Positions 20,848 to 28,862 of a stretch of DNA of 64,000 bases are shown piece after piece; positions within the stretch are counted from its first letter, which is position 1; every line of letters begins with the position of its first letter. The position numbers were made by a program, and so were the translations under genes. Source of the stretch: Salinicola rhizosphaerae (GTDB lineage: Bacteria > Pseudomonadota > Gammaproteobacteria > Pseudomonadales > Halomonadaceae); assembly GCF_014652715.1 (NCBI RefSeq), contig NZ_BMZI01000004.1, positions 247,161 to 311,160 of the forward strand, given 5' to 3'. The notes under the pieces were generated by a model. That model was not told the DNA's origin. It searched no databases and was given only the letters and a program-made list of their open reading frames with translations.

Positions 20848-20877
20848 AAAGCCCATGATTTTAATGGGCTTTTTTTA
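20848..20877 (+). terminator. guaA terminator
   Basis: Perfect stem AAAGCCCAT-GATTTTA-ATGGGCTTT followed by TTTTT. Just upstream lies a small perfect inverted repeat GCTAAT-C-ATTAGC (20817-20829). Confidence 0.85.
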
Positions 20878-20948
20878 TAGCTGACACTACCCAAGCTAGT
20901 TAGATTGAACCTGAATGAATTATCCCTAGCGACTTGGTGGAGCAATAG

Positions 20949-21173
20949 TGCGCCACGCATAGCATCGAAGTTCAGCAAGCAATTCATCAGGCTGCGATCA
21001 AGTTGGCCGCCCTGGAGTTCATCGACCAGGAAACCGCCCGGCAGGTTTTGCCAGTCGCGGAGGCGGTCTCCAATATGTTCACGATCCTGTACTACCAGGC
21101 TGAAACTGGCCGAGTGACGCCGGAGGACTTCCAGGAGGCGTTGGACACTATCCGCCAGGTGACAAGGAGGTAA
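20949..21173 (+). pseudogene. Truncated gene fragment upstream of traJ remnant
   Basis: An open frame from a TAG at 20946 to TAA at 21171-21173 codes for a plausible helical C-terminus (for example LAALEFIDQETARQ, VTPEDFQEALDTIRQ) with no ATG in its first 40 codons and no ribosome site. The protein-like amino acid pattern and the fact that its end carries the AGGAGG used by the next gene suggest it is the tail of an operon gene whose 5' part was lost. The family is not recognised. A short product from TTG 21003 cannot be excluded. Confidence 0.5.
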
Positions 21174-21184
21174 GGCAAAATACG

Positions 21185-21558
21185 ATGGACGATAAGACAA
21201 AACGAATAACGAGGAAGAGCAGTACACCTATCAAGGTGTACTGCTTACCCGAGGAAAAGGGACATATCAAGGTGCAAGCAAAGCGAGCAGGCATGAGCGC
21301 TGCGCATTATCTGCGTGAGGCTGGACAAGGCTACAAGATCAAAGGGGTGGCCGATTGTGAGCAGGTCCCGGAGTTGGCCCGAATCAATGGCGAGCTTGGC
21401 CGTTTGGGTGCCTATTGAAGCTATGGCTGACCGATGACGTGCGAACTGCCCAGTTCGGCCAGTCAACAATCCTTGCTGTTCTCAGTAAGATCGAGGCGAC
21501 GCAGGAGAAAAGGGGTAAGATCATGACCAAGATTGCTATGCCGAGGTCTGATCTATAA
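21185..21558 (+). pseudogene. traJ: traJ-like oriT-binding relaxosome protein, frameshifted
   Basis: The first frame (21185-21418, 77 residues) reads TPIKVYCLPEEKGHIKVQAK, GMSAAHYLREAGQGYKIKGV and ARINGELGRLG, closely like TraJ of plasmid RP4, which binds oriT next to the relaxase TraI. The match stops at TGA 21416-21418, but resumes one frame over at 21415 (LKLWLTDD, TAQFG, TILAVLSKIEATQEKRGK) to TAA 21556-21558. Joined, the product would be about 124 residues, the length of RP4 TraJ. So a single-base loss near 21411-21414 has broken it, unless it is a sequencing error. No TraI, TraX or oriT follows. Confidence 0.8.
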
Positions 21559-21602
21559 AAAGGCAGTAATGCTGGCTCTCAAATAGATGCTTCACTATAT
21601 TA

Positions 21603-23522
21603 ATGTTCGTAAAAAATATGGATAGGTTTGTTTTGGGAGGGAGTGCATTGTCTAGTATAAGTTATCCTTATTCGGTTTCTGTTGTTGATGCCATCAAAAA
21701 TAACTATGAGTCATTTAGATTCGAGACGCATCATCTTTCCCATAAAGGATTGTATACAGATGGTGAAAGAATTTATGCAGTTATTCAAGAGGTTCTCGGT
21801 GATGAAGAAAAGAGGGTTGCATTAGAGAATCGCTATGAGGAGTTTAGAACGATAGCGATTCCTCCCGTAGTCATTGTTGGTGAAAAGCTTCCTGATTTTA
21901 TCAAGATTCCACTTAGAGACTCTTTCGAAAAATCCCACTTGTTTGGTCAGCCGCTTGTTATGGATGAGTTTATTAATCAGTTAAATATTCACATCCCTAA
22001 AAAGTATCATCCATTTAATGCTGATATGAAGTGGGGTGCGAATGAGTTTAAAATTGTACTGAAGAATGAAGTAACTAATGATGAGAAAGGAGAGATTCAG
22101 CTTATATGTGAGTCTTTAGGTCATCAGGGGTTTGATTATATTTTCGAGGTCAATCCAGAGATTAGTGATTATCCAGGAGTAGTCGATTTCAATACTAACT
22201 CTAGACATAATCTTCAAATTGTAGCTAGCGGTCTAATTCAAAATCAGTTTTCTCGAAATATTTTGGATAGGTACGAGGAAGATGAAGAATTTTGGGTTGA
22301 AAATAGGAAGAATATTTTTAGTGGTGATGATGTAAATCGTAATAATATATATTTGCCTAATGATTTTTTGAGGGGCACTAAATGCTTCGTAGATGCTTCA
22401 GTATTCGAGCGCAGAAACTTGAGGGTATATTTATCTCTTTATGAGAAGATTGTTATAGCGCTGCCATTTAAATCTAAAGAAAGAGATTTTTATGGGATGT
22501 TTGGTATAAACCCACTTGAGTTAAAGGAGCTTATCACTAGAGGTAGGCTGCTTTTTGTTGTGCCACAGAATTTAGCAAGATACTCGCAAAGCCTATTGCA
22601 GGAAATTATAGAGGCAAACCCGAATTCAATAATATTCTCTAGACGATTGGCAGCAACAGCAATTCAGGGTGTTCAAAAGAAGACTGGCATTGTTGGTTCC
22701 ACGTTTTCAAGTGATGAACAATATGATTTTCTCTATTATTGTGCGAGGTCTAATAACGAAGGACTCAAGTTTTTAGCAAAGTCTCTTTCTGAACAATGGC
22801 AGTTTTTAGAGTATATGATAGATAAAGAAGGCGCTGCCTCTGTTTTTAGGGCCGGATTTTCTAATTTGGCTACTAAGCTATTTGAAGCTAAAGGAAAGGA
22901 TTTATCCATTGAGCTTGCTACAGCCAGCTCTAGCTTTGAGTTTGCTCAAGGATTAAATGCACATCACTTTCCATTTGATTCCGAGCAGTATTCAGAGGTT
23001 GCGGCTTGCGAAGCTGTTAGTGGTCTTTATAGTGGAGTAATTGACAACTCTCAGTTTATTAGAGAGTCTGAAATTAGCATGCTCTTGGAGAATGTTTTAG
23101 CAATTAATAATGATATGAATGTACTAGAGCTGGATGATGCTCTTACTAGCAATAGCCTTAGAGCCATCCCTGATATATTGAAAGGGTACTCCAATTTAAG
23201 TAATGATGAGCTAGGTTTAAAATTGTATGAACTTAGAAAAGAACTCATGCAAATAGAAAGAAATAGAGGAAATTTAGCAGCTTTAGATTTCACTGGAGCA
23301 TTTGGGCCATTAGTAGCCGGAGCAGTCATGGAATACAATGGTGTTCCTGGTGGTGCTTATGTATCTCTTGGTGGCTGGTTGTTAAAGGCATTGTGCCACT
23401 ATAGTGGTCAGTCAAAACTAGCTGATAATTCTATATTTACACGGTTATCTAGCATTAATCACAGAGTGTCTCAAGACGCTATTATCATTAAAAGGTGTCG
23501 AGACTCTATTGGGAAGTATTAA
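21603..23522 (+). CDS. Uncharacterised 639-residue island protein
   Basis: I do not recognise this protein. It is a long intact frame of low GC inside the guaA-adjacent island, with codon use unlike the surrounding genes, so it was probably acquired. No signal peptide and no clear membrane segment are seen apart from a mildly hydrophobic C-terminal Gly/Ala/Leu stretch (about 560-590; GAFGPLVAGAVMEYNG, GGAYVSLGGWLLKAL). The middle (about 255-310) holds KCFVDASVFERRNLRVYLSLYEK, split here: KCFVDASVF then LRVYLSLYEK, which recalls a beta-alpha unit starting with Asp. No nuclease, ATPase or protease motif is evident. The start lacks a good ribosome site; ATG 21618 is an alternative. An anti-phage or other cargo role is possible from its location only. 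Confidence 0.8.
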   Translation: MFVKNMDRFVLGGSALSSISYPYSVSVVDAIKNNYESFRFETHHLSHKGLYTDGERIYAVIQEVLGDEEKRVALENRYEEFRTIAIPPVVIVGEKLPDFIKIPLRDSFEKSHLFGQPLVMDEFINQLNIHIPKKYHPFNADMKWGANEFKIVLKNEVTNDEKGEIQLICESLGHQGFDYIFEVNPEISDYPGVVDFNTNSRHNLQIVASGLIQNQFSRNILDRYEEDEEFWVENRKNIFSGDDVNRNNIYLPNDFLRGTKCFVDASVFERRNLRVYLSLYEKIVIALPFKSKERDFYGMFGINPLELKELITRGRLLFVVPQNLARYSQSLLQEIIEANPNSIIFSRRLAATAIQGVQKKTGIVGSTFSSDEQYDFLYYCARSNNEGLKFLAKSLSEQWQFLEYMIDKEGAASVFRAGFSNLATKLFEAKGKDLSIELATASSSFEFAQGLNAHHFPFDSEQYSEVAACEAVSGLYSGVIDNSQFIRESEISMLLENVLAINNDMNVLELDDALTSNSLRAIPDILKGYSNLSNDELGLKLYELRKELMQIERNRGNLAALDFTGAFGPLVAGAVMEYNGVPGGAYVSLGGWLLKALCHYSGQSKLADNSIFTRLSSINHRVSQDAIIIKRCRDSIGKY

Positions 23523-23556
23523 TAATTTATTTCTGGTCTACGGGGGAAGTTGGTTG

Positions 23557-23805
23557 GTGGAGACTAAAGAGCGTGGTTTAGAAATAGAGAATAAATCACA
23601 TGATATAAATAACTTAACGGCGGATTCTGAAGGCCCAGCAGTACGTCGACTTTCTCCTGGCGAGCTAGAAGAACTGCGTCAGGACATGGCGGAATCTTCA
23701 GCTTGGGCCAAGGCAGAACTAAAACGCCGACGAGACGCAAAAAATCAAAAAAATTCTGTACATGGTATAGATGATGGTATCGAGAAAGTTTGCATTTCTA
23801 ACTAG
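23557..23805 (+). CDS. Small charged island protein
   Basis: Predicted product of 82 residues. GTG 23557 is chosen because GGGGGAAG lies 7 nt upstream; a longer frame from TTG 23509 would overlap the upstream gene. The central part, RLSPGELEELRQDMAESS followed by WAKAELKRRRDAK, looks like a long amphipathic charged helix of the type found in small plasmid-encoded proteins, but I cannot name the family. It lies 34 bp after the 639-residue gene and may be co-transcribed with it. Its middle is higher in GC than the upstream gene. Confidence 0.55.
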   Translation: METKERGLEIENKSHDINNLTADSEGPAVRRLSPGELEELRQDMAESSAWAKAELKRRRDAKNQKNSVHGIDDGIEKVCISN

Positions 23806-24218
23806 CTGTTATTTAGATGTATTTTGTTCTCGTTGATATTAGAGTGGGTTACACGTTGGATTCTTGCTGTACTAAATGGTAAAAGTATAATTAAGACCAT
23901 ATTTGCATAGGCTTTTTTGTAGGTTCTTGAGTGAGTTTGAGCTTGATATAGGGATAGGATGACGTGAATGTTCGTCCAGACGAGCGCACGAGAACCCCAC
24001 TGGCTCGGTCACTTATACCTCATCATGAGCCCATTTCATGATGAGGTGAAAACCTATCGCTTTTCATGCATCCAGCGTGTCTGGCATAAAGTGCTCATCT
24101 TCTCGATGACGGACATCCCGGAACCTGTTGATCGAGAACGCCAGACACTGAATTGACGGGCACTGGCGCGCCACGGTGGCGCCAATGCCTTTCTCGACCA
24201 ATAGGGTGCTTGTTCGCG
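23806..24218. other. 413-bp gap at the right edge of the island
   Basis: The first 130 bp are AT-rich and look like island DNA; the composition returns to chromosomal by about 23960. No gene was supported. A large palindrome at 24017-24047 probably belongs to the methionine genes that follow. Confidence 0.6.
24017..24047. promoter_or_regulatory. 12-bp inverted repeat with MetR-like core
   Basis: ACCTCATCATGA (24017-24028) and TCATGATGAGGT (24036-24047) are perfect inverted copies around GCCCATT. The centre reads TGAG-N5-TTCA, one base from the MetR site TGAA-N5-TTCA, about 170 bp before the methionine pair. An operator is favoured; an RNA hairpin is also possible. Confidence 0.55.
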
Positions 24219-25202
24219 ATGAGCCAAGATTTCACATTCCATATCAAGCGCATTCGCTTCGACGAAAACTATCGTCCGGCCGACAACACGCGCGCCACGA
24301 CCAATTTTGCCAACCTGGCAAGAGGGGAGAGCCGTCAGCAGAATCTGCGTAATGCGCTGACGATGATCGCCAATCGTTTCAATACGTTGGCACACTGGGA
24401 CAATCCCACGGCGGATCGTTACGCGGTCGAGCTCGATATCATCACCGGCGAGTTGAGTCTCGGCACCTCAGAGGAGGTCGATACCTTCCCGGCGATCGAG
24501 ATCCTCAAAACGACGATCGTCGATAAACAGACCGATAAGCGTATCGACGGCATGGTGGGGAATAACTTCTCTTCCTACGTGCGCGACTACGACTTCAGCG
24601 TGTGGCTCTCCGAGCACAACAAGGATCGAACCGAATTTGGTATTCCCGAAGGATTTGGCGATCTTCACGGCAAGCTGTTCAAGCTGTTCGTCAACTCCGA
24701 GGCGTATCGGGAGATCTTCGACAAGCCGCCGGTCATCTGCCTCAGCGTCTCCAGCAGCAAGGTCTACCGCCGCACGGAAAATCAGCACCCCGTTTTAGGT
24801 GTCGAGTACGAGAACGATGAGTCCTCCTTGACGGACTTCTACTTCGGCAAGATGGGAATGAAGGTCAGGTACTTCATGCCCCCGCATGCGGTAGCGCCGC
24901 TGGCGTTCTATTTCTCCGGTGACCTGCTTTCCGATTACACGGATCTGGAGCTGATCAGCGCCATCAGCACGATGGAGACGTTCCAGAAGATCTACCGCCC
25001 CGAGATCTACAACGCCAATTCGCCGGCAGGCCAGCGTTATCAGCCCAGCCTGAAGCATCAGGACTTTTCACTGACGCGAATCGTGTATGACCGGGAAGAG
25101 CGCAGCCGCCTGGCGGTCGAGCAGGGCAAGTTTACCGAGGAGCATTTCATCAAGCCCTACCAGGCACTTCTCCGAGATTGGTCTGCCCATTATTCGCTTT
25201 AA
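24219..25202 (+). CDS. DUF1852 protein, partner of core-MetE
   Basis: Member of the DUF1852 family (327 residues), found next to short MetE-like methionine synthases and thought to be needed for their activity, perhaps in methyl supply. The N-terminus FTFHIKRIRFDENYRPADNT and the segment TTNFANLARGESRQQNLRNA are typical. No signal peptide or membrane segment. ATG 24219 is chosen because the family begins at MSQDFTF; upstream in-frame codons are not family-like. It is separated by 26 bp from the methionine synthase gene and so probably forms an operon with it. Confidence 0.88.
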   Translation: MSQDFTFHIKRIRFDENYRPADNTRATTNFANLARGESRQQNLRNALTMIANRFNTLAHWDNPTADRYAVELDIITGELSLGTSEEVDTFPAIEILKTTIVDKQTDKRIDGMVGNNFSSYVRDYDFSVWLSEHNKDRTEFGIPEGFGDLHGKLFKLFVNSEAYREIFDKPPVICLSVSSSKVYRRTENQHPVLGVEYENDESSLTDFYFGKMGMKVRYFMPPHAVAPLAFYFSGDLLSDYTDLELISAISTMETFQKIYRPEIYNANSPAGQRYQPSLKHQDFSLTRIVYDREERSRLAVEQGKFTEEHFIKPYQALLRDWSAHYSL

Positions 25203-25228
25203 TTCATCAGGAATTCAGGTCGTTTTTC

Positions 25229-26260
25229 ATGAAAAAATTGTTACCGACATCGACTGCCGGCAGCCTGCCGAAACCTGCCTGGCTGGCAGAGCCCGAAAAA
25301 CTCTGGTCGCCCTGGAAGCTGGAAGGCGATGAACTGGTCGAGGGTAAGCAGGATGCGCTGCGGGTGTCTCTGCACGACCAGCAGCAGGCCGGAATCGATA
25401 TCGTCAGTGACGGCGAGCAGACCCGCCAGCATTTCGTGACCACGTTCATCGAGCACCTGAACGGTGTCGATTTCGAAAAACGTGAAACAGTGAAAATTCG
25501 TGATCGCTACGAGGCGAGCGTGCCCTCGGTCGTTGGCCCGGTTTCGCGCGATAAGCCAGTATTCGTGGATGACGCGACATTTCTGCGTCAGCAGACTCAG
25601 CAGCCGATCAAGTGGGCACTGCCGGGGCCGATGACCATGGTCGATACGCTCTTTGACGGCCACTACAAGAGCCGTGAAAAGCTTGCTTGGGAATTTGCCA
25701 AGGCGCTGAATCAGGAAGCCAAGGAGTTGGCGGCGGCAGGTGTCGATATCATCCAGTTCGATGAGCCGGCGTTTAACGTCTTTTTCGACGAAGTGAACGA
25801 CTGGGGTATTGCTGCACTGGAAAAAGCCATCGAAGGCGTCGAGTGCGAGACTGGCGTGCACATCTGCTACGGCTACGGCATCAAGGCCAACACGGATTGG
25901 AAGAAGACCCTGGGGTCCGAGTGGCGCCAGTACGAGGAAATCTTCCCCAAACTGCAGCAGTCCAACATCGACATCGTTTCGCTGGAGTGTCAGAACTCGC
26001 ATGTGCCGATGGAGCTGATCGAGCTGATTCGTGGCAAGAAGGTGATGGTCGGTGCCATCGACGTGGCGACCAATACCATCGAGACGCCGGAAGAAGTCGC
26101 CGAGACGCTGCGCAAGGCACTGCAGTTCGTCGATGCGGAAAACCTCTACCCCTGCACCAACTGCGGCATGACACCCTTGTCTCGCCGGGTGGCCCAAGGC
26201 AAGCTGAGCGCCTTGAGTGCCGGCGCCGAGATCGTCCGCCAAGAGCTTCTGGCCCGCTAA
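25229..26260 (+). CDS. Core-type cobalamin-independent methionine synthase (MetE-like)
   Basis: Transfers a methyl group to homocysteine to make methionine. At 343 residues it corresponds only to the C-terminal catalytic barrel of E. coli MetE (753 residues). Zinc ligands are visible as the HxC of GVHICYGYG, the Glu of SLECQNS and the Cys of YPCTNCGM. The N-terminal block PTSTAGSLPKPAWL and the loop ADGEQ-like SDGEQTRQHF match the family. Short core-MetE enzymes lacking the N-terminal half are thought to use a methyl donor other than the polyglutamyl folate; the adjacent DUF1852 gene fits that. ATG 25229 is used, with CAGGT upstream. Confidence 0.92.
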   Translation: MKKLLPTSTAGSLPKPAWLAEPEKLWSPWKLEGDELVEGKQDALRVSLHDQQQAGIDIVSDGEQTRQHFVTTFIEHLNGVDFEKRETVKIRDRYEASVPSVVGPVSRDKPVFVDDATFLRQQTQQPIKWALPGPMTMVDTLFDGHYKSREKLAWEFAKALNQEAKELAAAGVDIIQFDEPAFNVFFDEVNDWGIAALEKAIEGVECETGVHICYGYGIKANTDWKKTLGSEWRQYEEIFPKLQQSNIDIVSLECQNSHVPMELIELIRGKKVMVGAIDVATNTIETPEEVAETLRKALQFVDAENLYPCTNCGMTPLSRRVAQGKLSALSAGAEIVRQELLAR

Positions 26261-26396
26261 CGGTCCTCTCATCCGTCAACGGTCTTCCAGTCCGCCGACG
26301 GGAAGCCGGACATCCACGGTTTGTCGGCAGATTCGCCGGCGACGTCTGTCTCGATAGACGTCGCCGGCTTCTCGCTGTTTCGGGAAGACATCCTCC

Positions 26397-26873
26397 ATGA
26401 CGACCGTCGCGATCTTCGTCGATACGCAGAACGTCTACTACACCGCGCGCGACGCCTACGGCAAACAGTTCGACTACCGCCGGTTCTGGGCGCAGGCGAC
26501 AGCGAATCGCGAGGTGGTGGCCGCACGTTGCTACGCCATCGATCGGGGCGACGCCAAACAGCGCGGGTTCCAGAACACGCTGCGGACGATCGGCTTCGAG
26601 GTGAAGCTGAAGCCGTTCATCCAGCGCGCGGATGGTTCCGCCAAGGGCGACTGGGATGTGGGCATCACGCTCGATGCCATCGAGTTCGCCGCTTGGGCGG
26701 ACGTAATCGTGCTGGTCTCCGGCGACGGCGATTTCGACCTGCTGGCACGCAGGATTCGCGAGGTACACGGCAAGCGCGTCGAGGTCTACGGCGTGCCCCA
26801 GCTCACCGCGAATTCCCTCATCCAGGCCGCCAGCCAGTTCATTCCCATCGAGGGCGATCTACTGCTGGGGTGA
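26397..26873 (+). CDS. NYN (LabA/DUF88-like) PIN-fold protein
   Basis: Small NYN-domain protein of 158 residues; the fold is shared with PIN ribonucleases. Acidic residues at the expected catalytic positions are visible: FVDTQN (D9), GDWDVGITLDAIEFA and VSGDGDFDLL (near residue 102). Relatives include bacterial LabA-like proteins of unclear substrate; RNA cleavage is inferred from the fold. It is monocistronic, ATG 26397 directly after CATCC with no strong ribosome site, and lies beside the vapBC module that encodes another PIN protein. Confidence 0.88.
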   Translation: MTTVAIFVDTQNVYYTARDAYGKQFDYRRFWAQATANREVVAARCYAIDRGDAKQRGFQNTLRTIGFEVKLKPFIQRADGSAKGDWDVGITLDAIEFAAWADVIVLVSGDGDFDLLARRIREVHGKRVEVYGVPQLTANSLIQAASQFIPIEGDLLLG

Positions 26874-26925
26874 GTCAGATTCATGGCTTGCAGTCGGAAA
26901 GTGCGCCGCTGATATCGAGGCACTA

Positions 26926-27342
26926 TCACTCGTCACGCGCATTCAACCAATTAACGACGACCAATCCCGGAACTCGGTGAAACTCTCGTTCGTTGTTCGT
27001 GACCACCGTCAACCCTCGGCTTCTGGCATGGGCGGCAATCATCAGGTCATAGGCGCCAATAGGCTTACCTGCCCGCTCCAGGCTGGCACGAATCTCACCG
27101 AAGTGGCTTGCGGCGGCATCATTGAAATCCAGCACAGTGAGCCGTGCGGCAAAATTCTCGATGACCGAGAGATTGTGCGCTGGCTTGGCCGACTTCTCCG
27201 CGCCGTAAATCAGTTCGGCAAGCGTTACTGATGAAATACAAAGCCTTGCGTCGTTTGCGTTGAAGATCTCGCGCAATGAGGGTGGGCGGTTCTTGATGAC
27301 GTAGATGCAGATATTGGTATCGAGCAGGTAGCGAAGCATCAC
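26926..27342 (-). CDS. vapC: VapC-type PIN-domain toxin
   Basis: Ribonuclease toxin of a type II toxin-antitoxin pair, 138 residues. PIN catalytic acids are seen as D8 (YLLDTNI), E43 (LAELIYG), D99 (GAYDLMIAAHA) and an acidic residue in TNNEREF near 117-119. It resembles VapC proteins that cut initiator tRNA. The start overlaps the antitoxin stop by 4 bp, giving coupled translation. All catalytic residues are intact, so the toxin is probably active and the antitoxin needed. Confidence 0.95.
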   Translation of the reverse strand: MMLRYLLDTNICIYVIKNRPPSLREIFNANDARLCISSVTLAELIYGAEKSAKPAHNLSVIENFAARLTVLDFNDAAASHFGEIRASLERAGKPIGAYDLMIAAHARSRGLTVVTNNEREFHRVPGLVVVNWLNARDE

Positions 27343-27593
27343 AACGCCTCGCGTTGCTGAGGTCTTGGTTGGTCGCGATTTTCGTTGGTGTCGTTGTCAT
27401 TCATGAAGTCGTCAGTCACTGCGTAACGCTCGTCGGGCTCAAAAAAATCGTCCCAACTGGTTTCGCTAGGCGTAATCAGGCGACTGTTACCGAGCGAGAC
27501 AATGGTGACTTCGGAGACGCCTTCGGGAAACGCAACGGCTTTGGGCAGGCGCACGGCCTGACTTTTGTTCGATAGGAACAGCTTGGCGTTCAT
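27339..27593 (-). CDS. vapB: VapB-type AbrB-fold antitoxin
   Basis: Antitoxin of 84 residues. The N-terminal SpoVT/AbrB swapped-hairpin DNA-binding domain is clear (NAKLFLSNKSQAVRLPKAVAF), followed by a C-terminal acidic tail that would bind VapC (WDDFFEPDERYAVTDDF). ATG 27593 is preferred over ATG 27599 because AAGGAG then has a 9-nt rather than 3-nt spacing. It is the first gene of the operon and lies just downstream of a perfect operator palindrome, so it should autorepress with VapC. Confidence 0.93.
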   Translation of the reverse strand: MNAKLFLSNKSQAVRLPKAVAFPEGVSEVTIVSLGNSRLITPSETSWDDFFEPDERYAVTDDFMNDNDTNENRDQPRPQQREAL

Positions 27594-27608
27594 AACCATT
27601 CTCTCCTT

Positions 27609-27633
27609 AGGTATATCCCGGTAGGATATACCT
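27609..27633. promoter_or_regulatory. vapBC operator
   Basis: AGGTATATCC-CGGTA-GGATATACCT: a perfect 10-bp inverted repeat ending 16 bp upstream of the vapB ATG, overlapping the ribosome-site region. Typical position for VapBC autoregulation. Confidence 0.85.
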
Positions 27634-27831
27634 ATTTTGTGCTTGCCCGTCTGGGTTGTCAAAGCCGTAGCGATTACGCCTCACGCTTGGCATAGCTCGC
27701 GAGCTACCGAGGAATCCTCGACAGTTCTCGACTGGGAGGTTTTCCGTCGATAGTGCTACTGGCAAATCGAACTGCTAAGGAATTCTTACCTGTTTGATGC
27801 CACCGATAGGTTGCTGCACAGACATGTAATC

Positions 27832-28063
27832 TCACCGATGCACCCAGTCCAGATGCCCGAAGGCGCCGCGGGCGTGGTCCTCGCGGAAGAGTTCATGATC
27901 GTGGCTCAGGCGGTCGGCGGCTTCGACCGCGAATTACACCCATGTCTTCGGTAAACAGCGCCGGCGGGCCGATGGCGTCGATGATGGCGGGCTCGATGTC
28001 ATAGTCGAGCCTGCCGGTTTCGTCGGAGAGGGTCTGTCGCGTGGCCTGCGCCTTCTTGGACAT
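27832..28063 (-). pseudogene. Small conserved-looking gene with a frameshift
   Basis: From ATG 28063 (GGGGA upstream) one frame gives SKKAQATRQTLSDETGRLDY, DIEPAIIDAIGPPALFTEDM, then degenerates and stops near 27893. The other frame, from about 27936, continues naturally as FAVEAADRLSHDHELFREDH and ARGAFGHLDWVHR to a stop at 27832-27834. The join would make about 77 residues. A single-base indel near 27936-27945 explains this. The family is unknown to me. A sequencing error would look the same. Confidence 0.6.
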
Positions 28064-28189
28064 GATATCCCCGTCGTTGTCCGCGTTGGTACTCTTCAGC
28101 ATGGCGGATAGGCGGCAACGCGTCAGATGGCGTCACGATTGCGGGCCATCCGGCGAGCACGGTCATGGCGATGCTCGATTCGATCCGGC

Positions 28190-28741
28190 TCACTCGCGCC
28201 CGGTCAGGATGACATCGGTGACGATCTGGAATACCCGCTCGGCGCGCGGTGCGTGGGCTGGCTGTTCGCGTAGCCAGGCCAGCGCTGCGATCAGATCGAA
28301 CAGCTCCTCGCCGGTCATGTCGGCGCGGGCACTGCCCGCCTGCTGGGCCCGTGACAGTAGTCGCGCGCCTGCCGCCCTCAGCGCGACGCAGGATTCGTGA
28401 AGGGCGGAATACTCGTCTTCGATAGCGCCCATCATCGGCGCGATGATGCCGCGGTGACGGTAGGTGAAATCGATGATCTCCTCCAACCACTGAACCAGCC
28501 CCAAATCGGGTCTGGCCGCATCGTTGAGCGTCTCTGCGCTGAGTGCCAGCGCGTCGAATTCGGCTCTCAGCAGAGTTTCGAGTAATGCCTCCCGCGTCGG
28601 GAAATGTCGATATAGCGTTCCCATTCCGACGCCTGCTCGCCTGGCCACGTCACGCAGCGAGGCCTCCTGCTCCTGCTCGAAGAACAGCGCTCTGGCACTC
28701 GCCAGCAGGGTGTCGCGGTTTTTTTGGGCATCGGCGCGCAT
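28190..28741 (-). CDS. TetR-family transcriptional repressor
   Basis: 183-residue regulator. The N-terminal TetR HTH is clear (ARALFFEQEQEASLRDVARR then AGVGMGTLYRHFPTREALLE); the C-terminal ligand domain carries the SBDR-like LIAALAWLREQPAHAP. It is divergent from the MDR-type reductase gene, with a palindrome over that gene's promoter region, so it most likely represses the reductase and itself, released by a small electrophile or drug (inference). Confidence 0.93.
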   Translation of the reverse strand: MRADAQKNRDTLLASARALFFEQEQEASLRDVARRAGVGMGTLYRHFPTREALLETLLRAEFDALALSAETLNDAARPDLGLVQWLEEIIDFTYRHRGIIAPMMGAIEDEYSALHESCVALRAAGARLLSRAQQAGSARADMTGEELFDLIAALAWLREQPAHAPRAERVFQIVTDVILTGRE

Positions 28742-28764
28742 GCAGCTTCCCTGAAGTGGATAAC

Positions 28765-28793
28765 TTGACTAAACGGATCGGTGATCCGATTAT
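28765..28793. promoter_or_regulatory. Promoter with TetR operator in the divergent gap
   Basis: TTGACT (28765-28770) is followed by CGGATC-GGT-GATCCG (28774-28788), a perfect 6-bp inverted repeat, and GATTAT (28788-28793) at -10 spacing. A second CCGATTAT lies at 28808-28815. Confidence 0.6.
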
Positions 28794-28862
28794 TAGGAGC
28801 AGTGTTCCGATTATGCCATTTTCCCGAAGCCGGGAACATCACGTCGACCCAGGAGAGAGACA

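Larger units (their letters stand above)
20812..23850 (+). mobile_element. Decayed genomic island inserted after guaA
   Basis: From the guaA stop to about 23.85 kb the sequence changes character: the central 2 kb is strongly AT-rich and uses A/T-ending codons, unlike the flanks. It contains a 5'-truncated fragment, a frameshifted RP4-like traJ, an orphan 639-residue gene and a small charged gene, but no integrase or relaxase. guaA 3' ends are established attachment sites for integrative elements. No clear att duplication was found, so the right boundary is approximate. Confidence 0.65.

Noticed and set aside
21100-21184. RP4-type oriT next to the traJ remnant
   Set aside because: The bases before traJ are the coding end of another frame, and no nick-region sequence was recognised.
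23836-23850. Possible attachment-site copy of the guaA 3' end (AGAGTGGG)
   Set aside because: Only about 8 bases match the guaA end GAGTGGGAGTGA; not enough to call an att repeat.
23900-24218. SAM or cobalamin riboswitch before the methionine genes
   Set aside because: No conserved riboswitch core was visible; only a simple palindrome is present.
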